Below are positions 1 to 10,500 of a stretch of 64,000 nucleotides of DNA, piece after piece. The position numbers and the translations under genes were made by a program. Each line of letters opens with the position of its first letter. Positions within the stretch are counted from its first letter, which is position 1. The notes under the pieces were generated by a model. It saw only the letters and a program-made list of their open reading frames with translations. It was not told the DNA's origin and made no database searches. Origin of the DNA: Ciona savignyi. Taxonomy: Eukaryota; Chordata; Ascidiacea; Phlebobranchia; Cionidae. The stretch spans positions 957,188 to 1,021,187 of the forward strand of contig CH003403.1 in assembly GCA_000149265.1 (NCBI GenBank), written 5' to 3'.

Positions 1-2791
1 GTTCGGATTTTAAATGTCCGCAAAATTAGCACATGAGAATTCATATGGTCGTCCTGGCGTTTATTACCCGTGTATATAGCAATTTTGATACCATATTCGC
101 AAGAAATGCATTTCAGTTAATCCAACCCGGCTGAGTTCATGTTATTATCTCCTCATGACATCTTGACACTTAAAGCAGTTATTTACCATCCGCCACCTGG
201 AAAGGAAAACCAGTGGCAGGTGGTTGGTTAGATATATGCTTAGACTAGAATATTGACGAAAGTTGGTTGAAACAAATGGATTTATGGGTTGAACAAAACC
301 GTAGCACGGTTTCTATCTTATGCAACTTCTTAAATCGGCAAATAGCAGTTGCCCTCATTCAGGAATAAGCATAAAACAAGTATCATGTTACAAATTGTTG
401 AAACGATTGTGTAAAATATAACTACTTCTTTAATAAGTAGCAACGACTTTGTTATAAATCCCAGAAGATTTGTAATGACTCACAAATCTAGTACTTCCCC
501 TAATTGTGCTATTAATAACTCATCGGCAAGAGCTTAACATAAGGACTCATTACAAACAAAATTTGCTAAGAAAAAAAAAATGTTTTGAAGATAAGCCTGC
601 TTTGTTTAATATTACAAATTACAACAAGGATTCATTTCATACTCAAATGTATTTCACTGCATTTTTCAAAAACAGAAAACAATGTAATGTATTATTCAGT
701 ATATCCATGAGACCTTTATAAATACACTGCAAATTTGGACGTGTGATTATACAACTCCAATCAATAAAAGGGAAAATGAATTATTTTCTTAATCTTATTT
801 GTTCTCTCCGCCAAAAAATAACAACAAAAACTACACTGCAATTTGTACAATAAATGAAATAATTCAAAACATTGAAGTAATGTGCATTGGGAACAGAGTA
901 AAAATGAAACAAGTACGTCATAAATGATTTGAAGTTTGCTTAGTACATTGAAGATTTGGTATCGACATAACAATACATAGTACGAACAGGGGATAATATA
1001 AACTTTGAGAAACTAGAGTTCGGCATTTAAGCAAGGGAACCTGATAGCGCGCAGTATCTACGTTGTTGGAAAAGTGACAAGACGTCACTTCCGGGATAGC
1101 TAGCAATAGTTGCAGTCTTGTGGAAAGTGTTTTATAAACAGTAAAAGTGCGTTCGGCGGTTCTATTATCGTTGCGTTAACTCACAAGGTTCTACAGCGTG
1201 GATAAACGACCGTTGTGTTTATTCTGTGTTAACTCACAATCGCGTCAATCGATTATAGATGGAGGCTCTAACAACGCCGCGAACCTATACACGGGCAAGC
1301 ACGTGACAGCGGGTTTGAAATTACGACGGCCAATAGTGAAATAAAGGTGTTTAAATCGAACGTTCGATTATTGTCCGAGCATAGACGGCAATCGATTATC
1401 AGCCAGGAAACGCGACGAATCTTTTAAATCGCTCAGTTGACGCTGATTGAAGTAAAAGCGCTCGCTCGGTTGCTCTAACAAGTCCAATTAAAACCTGGCC
1501 AAAGTCCCAACCTCGGATAAGGTTGTAAATTATTTAACCAAGTGATCATAACAGGGGAAATCCCTTGTGGCAGGAAGAGAATAAAACGTTAAAGCAAAGT
1601 ACAAAAATGAACAACATACAATTGTGTAATTACCAAATAAAAAGAGGCTGCTGTAACATGGGCAGTATAAAACAACACAAATCCATGCATAATCAATACT
1701 GCATGGTAGAATGGATTCCCTTTAGTATAAGAAATAATGGATTTTATCTTAGCATGGTGGCTAGTTATCAAAACGCTCCATATTCATGTAGAGGAATCAA
1801 TTGAAAATGATAAATTGAAAGGAAATCCTGCTCAATGACAGTTTGAAGTCGTTCAATCATGCAAAGAATGGATCTTTCGGTTAAAGCAAAAGAAGATTTA
1901 GTATAGAATTGGTAGATACTGCAAGTGGATGCATACTCAAGCTTTCCCTGGGAATTGGTAAGGGGGGACAAAGATTTCACATGTTTCATTTTAAAGAAGG
2001 AATGAAATAAAAATGATTAAGTTCTAAATGAAAAATCACAGCAAAACACAGATGAAGAGACACAGCAATGATAGATGTCAAACATACACAATAAATCACG
2101 ATATCCTGTGACAATGATGAATCATTTTATAACGTGGAGCTGATTACAGAGACTTAGAATGGGTTTCGGACAAAATAGCTACAGTACCTATTTTAAAATC
2201 ATCTAAGAAAATGTTAAAATATTGCACCGTAACAGGAACATGGGCAAAACACAAGATCACAGGACAGAACTGAATAAATACAAAAACAACATTAAAGCTT
2301 TTTACTATTCTAAATATATCCGGTGTGTGGTGTCTCTATGCAATGCGCCGTGCATAACTTATTGCACATTCCCAAAGCATAATTAATTAATGCACCGCGC
2401 CGAAATAGTGGGAAGGCAGGTGTGACCACAGCTTGGCTTTCTCATGTAGGTAAAGCTCATTTAAATTGGAAACATTAGATTTTATGGCCATGGCACAATA
2501 CAGGAAATCAAAAACATATTAATCCTGCAATTGTTATTCAGCATAATATCTTTCCTAATAAATCCCAAAGAGATTTATGCACCACATTTTTAGTATTTTC
2601 ATACAAAACCAACTGTTAGGTTGATGGGAGTGCACCTTCATCTTTAATATACAATTATAAACATTGATCCAAGACCAATTTTTCATAACTTTCGTACTGG
2701 TGGATAAACACCAATTCACCACACTGCCACATGAATAATATCATTATGTTCCATACTTCGCTACCATGTTCATACTTCACTTACATTCGTG
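1..2791. other. no gene recognised; AT-rich with a CpG-richer patch
   Basis: I find no convincing exon here. Roughly 1130-1500 is richer in CpG than its surroundings and could be a promoter or first-exon region of a gene leaving the left edge, but nothing translates into a recognisable protein. The stretch next to 2791 would hold the 3' UTR of the minus-strand gene at 2792-4045; I see no clear AATAAA on that strand. Confidence 0.4.
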
Positions 2792-4045
2792 CTATGATGA
2801 TGTTTGTTTCCTTTTCGACTGCTTCTTTTCATATTTCTCCCTCAGTTTCACGCTGACGGCGCTAAAATTGCTCGCACTTTTTTCCATCTCTTCAGTCGCC
2901 TGCGCGGTCTCGCTTATTTTATCCGATCGTTCCAACATTCCGCGCTTGAGCTTCTGCAGCGCGTTCAAAGACTCCGCCTTGTCCTGTGCGTCCTGCGTCC
3001 GACCTTCCTCTACCGACTCCAATGAGCTCCCACCCTGGCTCTTCTTACTGGTGTGGAAAATGGTTTTCCGTGTCCGTTTGCTGCCCCCCGGACTTATCCC
3101 ACCGCTGTCCTCCGCGAATATGTCATCGCTTTCTTCTTTCTCGTCAAAACTTGGAATTCCTTTCCTTGCGCTCGATTTTACATCCCCTCTTCGAATTGTG
3201 CTTTTAAACGACGAAGTAGATGACGCAAAACTAGATTGGCTTCCATTCCCGCTGCTACTAACACTGCTTAGCGATCGGTGGGTGTCACACAGTTCGGGTG
3301 GTTTCACATTTTCTTCTGTTGGTTCATGTAGTTCCATCAACACGTTTGTGGTCCCACTTTCATATTCCAGTGATATTGTTTGAATATCCAATATATATTC
3401 ACCAAGCAGCATATCATGGTGATGCTTCAACACATAATACAGTCGAAATCGGACAGAGCATGTTTTGAAATCACTAAGACTTAGAGTGTGAACACATTCA
3501 TTCATAAATTTCATGGCCCCAGTTATACTTTCATGGACTTCATACTTTTTACTGTGACCTCTCGTTTCGGATGGGATAAGTTTGGTTCGAAGCTGAATCA
3601 CAGGTTTCTCTTCCCGCACCACTGACCCAGTAGATTGCTCCTTCGCACAAAGTTTTGCTTCAATAACCTCCATCACATTGGAAGCATCGAGTGCGAATAT
3701 CTTCACTTGGTTACTTCGTGCCATAATTTTCACACTGGCTTTCAAAACAACGGCTGACGATTCAGTAATGTCATCAGGTAGTTTCCCATCCGCACTCTTC
3801 CCCTTAGAAGCGAGGACATTGTATTTTTTTAAGACGCCAACCGCGCGATGGAGTTTTTCACCTTTTTGTTCTCTGTCACCCCCACCCACTTGTTCAGGGG
3901 GGCTGGTGATCGGTTCCACTTCAGTAGGTGTGATACCGGTGTCGCTTTGTTCTTCTTCATCCTCGGTTATCAAGCGTCGCTCCTCGGGCTGATGGATCTC
4001 TTGTTCACCAACATAACAAGTGAAACAACAACACGTGATTTTCAT
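2792..4045 (-). CDS. C2-like domain protein with C-terminal R-SNARE motif
   Basis: A 417-aa protein if it starts at the ATG at 4045 (MKITCCCFTC). The exon itself appears to begin at about 4081, after a strong acceptor (TTGCTTTTTACAG), so an upstream coding exon is possible. Order of parts: Cys-rich N-terminus (C5-C7, C10; possible palmitoylation), acidic linker, a C2-like fold at about 96-242 with the segment VRFRLYYVLKHHHDMLLGEY, which resembles the C2A of synaptotagmin 14/16, a Ser-rich linker, then an R-SNARE heptad helix at about 362-410. The SNARE part follows VAMP layer spacing: zero-layer Arg373 (MLERSDKIS), then I, M, A, F, V, L and KLREKYEKK. No transmembrane segment follows, as in tomosyn and amisyn. 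Expected role: binding Q-SNAREs and membranes in secretion. The C2 lacks the usual calcium-binding aspartates. The family assignment is inference; I know no named protein with this order. A possible 5' UTR exon with donor CAG|GTAACA lies at about 4970-5050. Confidence 0.6.
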   Translation of the reverse strand: MKITCCCFTCYVGEQEIHQPEERRLITEDEEEQSDTGITPTEVEPITSPPEQVGGGDREQKGEKLHRAVGVLKKYNVLASKGKSADGKLPDDITESSAVVLKASVKIMARSNQVKIFALDASNVMEVIEAKLCAKEQSTGSVVREEKPVIQLRTKLIPSETRGHSKKYEVHESITGAMKFMNECVHTLSLSDFKTCSVRFRLYYVLKHHHDMLLGEYILDIQTISLEYESGTTNVLMELHEPTEENVKPPELCDTHRSLSSVSSSGNGSQSSFASSTSSFKSTIRRGDVKSSARKGIPSFDEKEESDDIFAEDSGGISPGGSKRTRKTIFHTSKKSQGGSSLESVEEGRTQDAQDKAESLNALQKLKRGMLERSDKISETAQATEEMEKSASNFSAVSVKLREKYEKKQSKRKQTSS

Positions 4046-4177
4046 ATTCACATGCTTTCCTAATACAGTCCAACCTTTCAACTGTAAAAAGCAATTAAAT
4101 GTACAGGAACAAGTTTTGGTCATAATGACTGATACAGCAAAACAGCATTCATTGTATTGAGCATTCTTTTCTCGGTA

Positions 4178-4404
4178 TCTCTAAATACTACAGGATAGCT
4201 TGTATCGCTTGGATTGCTTACTATACTTCATAATTTTAAAAGCCTTGGAAAAAAACTTCTCTCACTAAAATAAAGATTAGCCTATACTAATGTTAGGGTT
4301 GGGGTTAAGGTTATTTCTGGGGTTGAGATTAATGTTTGGGACAGAGTTAGAATTACTTTCCATAGCAATCTAAGTGATCCAAGTCATCCTGTAGTATTTA
4401 GAGG
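4178..4404. mobile_element. MITE, TIR TCTCTAAATACTACAGGAT
   Basis: The left end TCTCTAAATACTACAGGAT is mirrored at the right end by ATCCTGTAGTATTTAGAGG. The interior carries GGGGTT-type purine runs. Sister copies lie at 37990-38180 and 63473-63690; the 37990 copy is flanked by TA on both sides, suggesting a Tc1/mariner-type origin. Confidence 0.7.
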
Positions 4405-5345
4405 CACCCTTCTTTTCTAACCAAAACCTTCTCAACTGCCACCCTCGCTAACTTATTACAACAAAAAATACCACACCACTAAACAAGTGCAGCTAATATT
4501 AATTTAAGACTCAATTAAACAAATTGCAAGTCATTAAATAAAACTACTACACTTTCTCCTACAATTTGTTTCACATTTTACGCCTTTAAGAAATTCAACC
4601 TAACTGCAAAGCTGAATTATCGTATTACGTTTAACACTAGCAAAAAACAAAACCGACGTTCTAATCAAAACAAACCGACTGAAATATTCCTGCAAATGCC
4701 ATTTCCGCTTTATCATAAACGTTATATTCTAACGATCAGTCTGTTAAGGTAGAGATATTTTCCTGCTTCAAGTGTACAATTGCTACAGAAACAGACTGCC
4801 TTCAGCGTACGTATCCTAGCTCCGTTGGTGGTGAAAGTATGACAGTCATGTGTTGGGGGAATAATTCTACGATGTTTATTCCTAGAGAGTGGTAAACAAG
4901 TATGGCGAGGTGGATTAATACAAGCATTCCTAACATTCACCAGTACTGTTGCGAAACAAGTTATTGTCGTGTTACCTGAGCTAGTCTTAATTAAATTTTG
5001 ATTGCTTAATATTGTTCTTTCACGTTTGGCGGCCGCGTCCGCTATATTAATTAATTTATATTATTTTCTTGAATGACGTGTTTTAACCACTGTTTGTTTT
5101 GCCGTCTTTTCCCGTTCCCGTGTCGCGATTATACTCGTTTGCCATTTTTAAAAACTAAGGGGAAAAATGAATAAACTAGGCCTAAACTAAAACTAGTATA
5201 TTGTAGCCTACTTTAAACGAAAACCCGTTAACATGTACATTTTTAAACTTATTTGTTTAACTCGTTAATCTACTAAATTAAAGAAACGATAAAAATAGCG
5301 ATTTAAATTTTAAAACAACCTCTTACATTTTAACATCCAGACGCT
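4405..5345. other. gene-free stretch; possible promoter of the C2/R-SNARE gene
   Basis: No coding exon is recognised. A short CpG-rich patch at about 5027-5045, containing a NotI-type GCGGCCGC, sits upstream (on the minus strand) of a good donor at about 4973. It may be the first-exon/promoter region of the gene at 2792-4045. This is inference from position only. Confidence 0.25.
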
Positions 5346-5349
5346 TAGG

Positions 5350-5560
5350 TTGTAGTAAGTTTTACTGCCAACCGAAAGGAGGCTGGTTCGAAGATAGCTA
5401 GTCGGCTGTGTCCTCGGTCAAGGTATTTGGCGGACAACCCCAAATCAATGTTTAATAGTTAAAGCAAGGCTGTAGAAATGACTTTATCGTATTCAACACA
5501 CTGCAATAGCTCCGGTAACCTGACTGTAGGCACACGGCAGTAATCCGTCAAATGGACGAC
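5350..5560 (+). mobile_element. tRNA-derived SINE, old diverged copy
   Basis: Matches the SINE body (AGCTAGTCGG, TGTGTCCT, ACACACTGCAATAGCTCCGGTAAC) with many changes and a weak tail. Confidence 0.6.
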
Positions 5561-6600
5561 CGTAGGGTAAACCATATTTGAAAAAGTAGAATTCTGGACA
5601 ATGCATGACTATTTTCATAAGAACATAGGGCCTATATATATATATATATATATGCGCTACCACAATGTTAGGGCTGCAAACATTGTACGATACTCATGCT
5701 AAATCACCCGCTCGTGCTAACGTTGTACGATCGGCTAAGCCAGTCAATCAACAATGCAAAGCCACTTAGTAAGTATAATCCAGGCAACAAACGCAACCAG
5801 TCAGTAGTCAAGGATTCTATATAAAAATTCACCAGGCTTTTTTTCTCTATGACATTTTATATAAATCTATGATTACATGTGCGAAATCGCCTGCTTTTAT
5901 ATAATGTTGGAATGTAGTAATTTTCGCAGCATGTGATCTCTAACCAATTCGGATTCAGCACAACGGTGACCGTTGAACGGTCAATAGGTCCAAGAAAGTT
6001 CCAAAACTCTAGAAAGTTCCAAGTCGTAAATATTATTGATAACGAAAACGCTCTGTTACATCATAATTTATCCGGCCCGTTGGTCTAACGGTTAAGTGAG
6101 TCGCCTTTCAATCGAAAGGTTGCAGGTGCGAAACTGGTCGCTAGCTAGTCGGTTGTGTCCTTGGGCAAGGCACTTTACGGACATTGCCTGAACCCAGCGG
6201 ATTAATGGGTTCTACCAAATTTAAAAAAGGAAAGTGTCTATCATATACAACACACTGCAATAGCTCCGGTAACCCGACGATGGGCGCGAGGTGATCTACC
6301 GATTGCCCGTGTGTTAACCCCCTTGGTTTTCCCATTCACGGGGATAAACATGAACATCCTATTCTATCATAATTTCATACAACCTTGTAGTACAAAATAT
6401 GCGCACGGTATGAAATAGCAATGTTTTGTATATTAGCAGTGTGCACAGAACGATTAAAGACGCAATAAAATTCCGAAATTCGGATATTTGAGCATTGTTT
6501 TAAAATTTTCCCGGCAAAATTTAACCCTAAATTCCGGACATGTCTGGAATTTTCCGAACGGTATGGAAACCCTAGGAAGCTAAAGGTGGTTAAATAGTGA
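5561..6600 (+). mobile_element. DNA-transposon-like repeat C, interrupted by a SINE
   Basis: Begins near CCATATTTGAAAAAGTAGAA and ends near GGAATTTTCCGAACGGTATGG; the ends are imperfect inverted copies of each other (CCATA...GAATTCCGGACA). A SINE at 6072-6362 splits it. A second copy of its right two thirds lies at about 20000-20560, and its left end recurs at about 16990-17090. A short TA microsatellite is at 5635-5655. No transposase was seen. Confidence 0.5.
6072..6362 (+). mobile_element. tRNA-derived SINE, near full length
   Basis: The tRNA-like head (GTCTAACGGTTAAGTGAGTCG as box A region, GGTTGCAGGTGCGAAAC as box B) is followed by the conserved body and the tail GGGATAAACATGAACATCCTA. 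It is flanked by the direct repeat ATCATAATTT, a target-site duplication. Confidence 0.9.
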
Positions 6601-6827
6601 GAGAATCCTTCAGACCGAAGGTGGCCTTTCGAAGTCATCTAATAGTATGTGCGGTAGGCCTCTATATAGGCTATAGAAATAAAAAAGAAACATGTTTTTA
6701 AAGGAAACATTGTAAAAACATACTTTTTTTAAAAGAAACGGTTTTTTAAAAATGGCTAATCGTTAGACAGGACAAGCAGGAAACAATTTATTAAGTCAGC
6801 TATTAAAAACAGAAAGTTAGGTTTGGT

Positions 6828-6972
6828 CGGTTTAGTCTGGCGGTTAAGTGCGTCGCCTTTCAATCGAAAGGTTGCAGGTGCGAAACTGGTCGCTAGCTAG
6901 TCGGTTGTGTCCTTGGGCAAGGCACTTCACAGATATTGCCTTCACGTGGATAAACATGTATATCCTACCCCA
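6828..6972 (+). mobile_element. tRNA-derived SINE with internal deletion
   Basis: The head and first body segment (GTCTGGCGGTTAAGTGCGTCG to CACTTCACAGATATTGCC) jump directly to the tail, so about 140 bp of the centre is missing. Confidence 0.8.
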
Positions 6973-6974
6973 GG

Positions 6975-7075
6975 TACGATGTAGCCGAATGGTTAACGCG
7001 AACGATAAATAAACCGACTACACAAAAACGGTCATAGTGAGAAGTCATAATAGGTTGCAAACTTGGCTAGGTAAA
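6975..7075 (+). mobile_element. short tRNA-like SINE (type B)
   Basis: Has GTAGCCGAATGGTTAACGCG (box A like), CAAAAACGGTC, and a decayed GGTTGCAAACTTGGCT (box B like) ending in an A-run. Same family as the cluster at 48-56 kb. Confidence 0.65.
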
Positions 7076-7139
7076 AAAAAACAACAGAATATTAAAACAC
7101 ATCCACAAAATATAGAACAAATAGAAAATATTTACTAAA

Positions 7140-7520
7140 GATTGTCAACCACGTGTTTAACCACCACTATTTGAAAAAAAATTGCATGCCATATATATAT
7201 TTATGCGAACAGGGTCTCAAACCACAATCGCACCCACATTTTATCATATTGCAACAACCGTTCAAGTGCTATAGGCTACTAAAAAACAAAAATTTTGGTT
7301 TCTACATATCTAAACCATGTTGTCTAACAAATAACAAAATTTCATTGCGATTCCATTATTTCTTCTAGTAGATGTCGGGGCGACATGCCACGCCAGTCAA
7401 GCGTTTAATGAAAAAAAGAAGAAAAAAAATTAAAAAAAAGAAAAAAAAACGGACTAAAACAATATGTGTTTTTAAATGGAACCCATAATAAAAAAAGAAA
7501 CGAAATGTTTAGTAGGGGAA
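7140..7520 (-). mobile_element. inverted, internally deleted copy of the 20.7-22.3 kb repeat
   Basis: Both ends match the element at about 20730-22320 in reverse orientation: the CCACGTGTTTAACCACCACT end, the GATGTCGGGGCGACATGCCA segment and the GGAACCCATAATA end. Most of the tandem interior is missing. Confidence 0.6.
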
Positions 7521-7540
7521 ATCCCTAAAAGTGCCTAACG

Positions 7541-10500
7541 TTAACCAATGATGTTAACTGCAGAGTTCTTAGAATGTACGTTTCTAACAAGACCTTTACT
7601 TATGAGAGGTTTTAACCCACATATTAACGAGGATACTATCAAACACACTCCCGCGAAACGAAAGGTCCAATCGTATGATTGAGACGCGTCGTATATGGCA
7701 CCTGCAGAGGTAACAGGAGTTATGTCGGTATTTGACAGGTTGAGTGGTGGGGTAGAATAATAATCTTTTGTCCCCGTATGAATTCATACGGAAATCGCCA
7801 GACTACCTCTAGAATACTGTCGGGTTATATCTTACGATATCGTTGTATTGAGTCTTTTCTACTAATTTAGATTAATCATTAATCCACTCGGTTCAGGCAA
7901 TATTCGTACCTACCAAGGACACAACTAACCAGCTTGCGGTTAAAAGAGACGATACAAAACTTAATTTTATGACAGAACAAACCAGTATATGTTAAGAGAA
8001 GTGTATAAATTTAAATATTTCAAGAAATTCTAACCACACTTGTGCCTATAAATCTTAGTAAAATTACAAATACTATTATATTTACTGGAACAATTTAATT
8101 TAAATGAACACTTTTCCGGACCAAATTAATTAAACAACTAGTGGCACTTAAAAACCATTTCAGATAACGAACACGTAGGCCTATATGGCACTCATAAACA
8201 TTCAAAGATGACTGTCATTCAGGAAAATACCCGAACTAATAACTCGCCTCCAATGGTGGGTCCAAGGCAAATCCCGACGCCTTCAGTTAAAAGCATCCAA
8301 CTAAACGCGTCAGTAAAATTCGAAGGCCCAATCATCCGCCCAGCGCTAGCTTTGATCAAACCATATCCACTGGAAAGAATACCAAAATACACAGCGTAAA
8401 CGAACAAGCCTTCTTTGGTCGACCAAAGCGGACTAAGAAACGTCCCAACCCCGCAAAGCATCTGTAATAAATGCAATCTTTAAATGTCTAAGGCAGTAAA
8501 TGCTGAACTCACTAAGTTTACGACACTATGCCGGATGAAAGAGGGGGGATATTCATGTTGATCCCCGTGAATGCGGTATCACACGGGCAATCGTCAGATC
8601 ACCTCGCGCCCACCGTCGGGTTACCATAGCTATTGCAGTATGTTGTGTATGATTCACACGTTCCTTCAATTTGGAAGAACCCATTAATCTGCTGGGTTCA
8701 GGCAATGTCCGTAAAGTACAATTTGGTAGAACCCATTAATCTGCTGGGTTTAGGCAATGTCCGTTAAATGCATTGACCAACGATATTACCGACGAGCAAG
8801 TGAACAGTAATAAATAGTTTATGGTACCCTGGTAAAGTACAGCATTTTTGCGTACGTTTTTCTTTTCCACAGTTACAATCAAGAGGGGTATAGACAAATA
8901 AATGCAAAATTGCACGATGACATTATTTTTAACTTGTAATTTTTACCGGCAATCTTCATAGCGGATTAAAAAGTTTACAGATTTTTTGCAACATAGAGTA
9001 ATTTAAATTCTACCCCAAGCATCTTGGTTAATTCTTATTTAAAATGGTAAGCAGGAACGTATGTACTTGACAGACATTAAGAAATTCTATTTGAATAAGG
9101 TCTGAAAATGCTGTCAACGAAACAATCTGAATTTAATCCTTGGCTGATAGAAACGATAAATTAGGCAGGTTTAACTATTAAAACACATTCCCATCGATAA
9201 GCAGTTAGTTACATTGGTTAATTCTCGGTGGCGCAGATAGGCCATCGTATTTACCTGTACAACAGCGTACGCCCAAAAAGGATGGATTTTTAAACGGTCG
9301 CAAATATATCCTATGCCAGGGCGACCGACCAAGCCACCGAAGCCGCACGCGGGAGATAGCCACGCTGCAGTGGCCGAATCGATTCCTTGAATTCTATGAA
9401 CGTTTGTGAAAGGATAATATCATTTATGACGTCGCATTAATAAACATGCGTTAAAACAAAGAAAATCATCACATTAGTTAATGACCACATATAGAAGCCA
9501 TTGATTTGTGTTTTACGTAAAGAAACAATGTTTTTAACTATTAATCCACTGGCTTTAGTAGATTTCTGAAAGACATGACCAACTAGCAAGAAGTTGGTTT
9601 CGAAGCCTCAGCCCTCCGGTCCGATAGTTAGTTTTAATTAATTTTGTTAAACACCTGGCCCGTTCGTTGAGATGGACATAGGGAACGTAAAGGGCAATCC
9701 AACTGAGGAAGTCTGACACCAAAATAAGAACAAATGTCGGGTTGCAACATAACTTTACGAAATTCCAACGACTTTTCGGAACGTCTGAAAGGTTTAAATT
9801 ACAGTTTAGTTTATTTTGTCTCTTTACATATAGTGAAAAGATATATCATTTAACCAAAACCAGTGGATTATTGAGTTCAACCAAAATTGAAGAACCGTCT
9901 TAATCATACACAGCACACTGCAATAATAGCCCTGGAAACCCAAAGCTGGGCGCAAAGTTTTCCTGCGATTACCACAATGATAACGAGCCCTGTTCGTTTA
10001 CTCATTTACGAGAATAAACATAAATATATAATCATAAGAATATTAATAAATGTATCAAAATGATACTTGTTTTTGAATAAGGAAATTATTGCGCTATAAA
10101 CTGATATTGGGAATAAAATATTCAATAGTCTTCTCATTCAAGGATTTTTCGAACAGTCGTGTGGTCTAATGTTTAACGCAATCGATTCATATATAGCTTC
10201 ATATATAAAACGGTCATTGTGAGTCCATCATAGGTTCGAAACCTGGTTCGGGTAAATTTTTTTAGGAATAATTGCTCAAACACTATCAATCGTGTTGGTT
10301 AATAAGGTAGATAAAGAAACGACAGGTCCTGGGTACGAATTTTACAATTCCCACTTTCTGACGTGGCTGTATTGCTGTTCTACTGGGATCTTATACAATT
10401 CAAAGGACCAAAAACACATTAATTTGAGTATGACACCACTATTGATTCGGGAACTTCATGCAAATAATATAATTTAAAATACATCTCGAATTCACCACAG

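Noticed and set aside
3678..3992. Plus-strand frames of over 100 codons opposite the C2/R-SNARE exon
   Set aside because: Shadow frames of the minus-strand coding exon; the minus strand has family similarity and a splice acceptor.
6141..6335. tRNA-like heads of SINEs as true tRNA genes
   Set aside because: They lack a paired acceptor stem and are followed by the SINE body; box A/B similarity alone reflects SINE origin.
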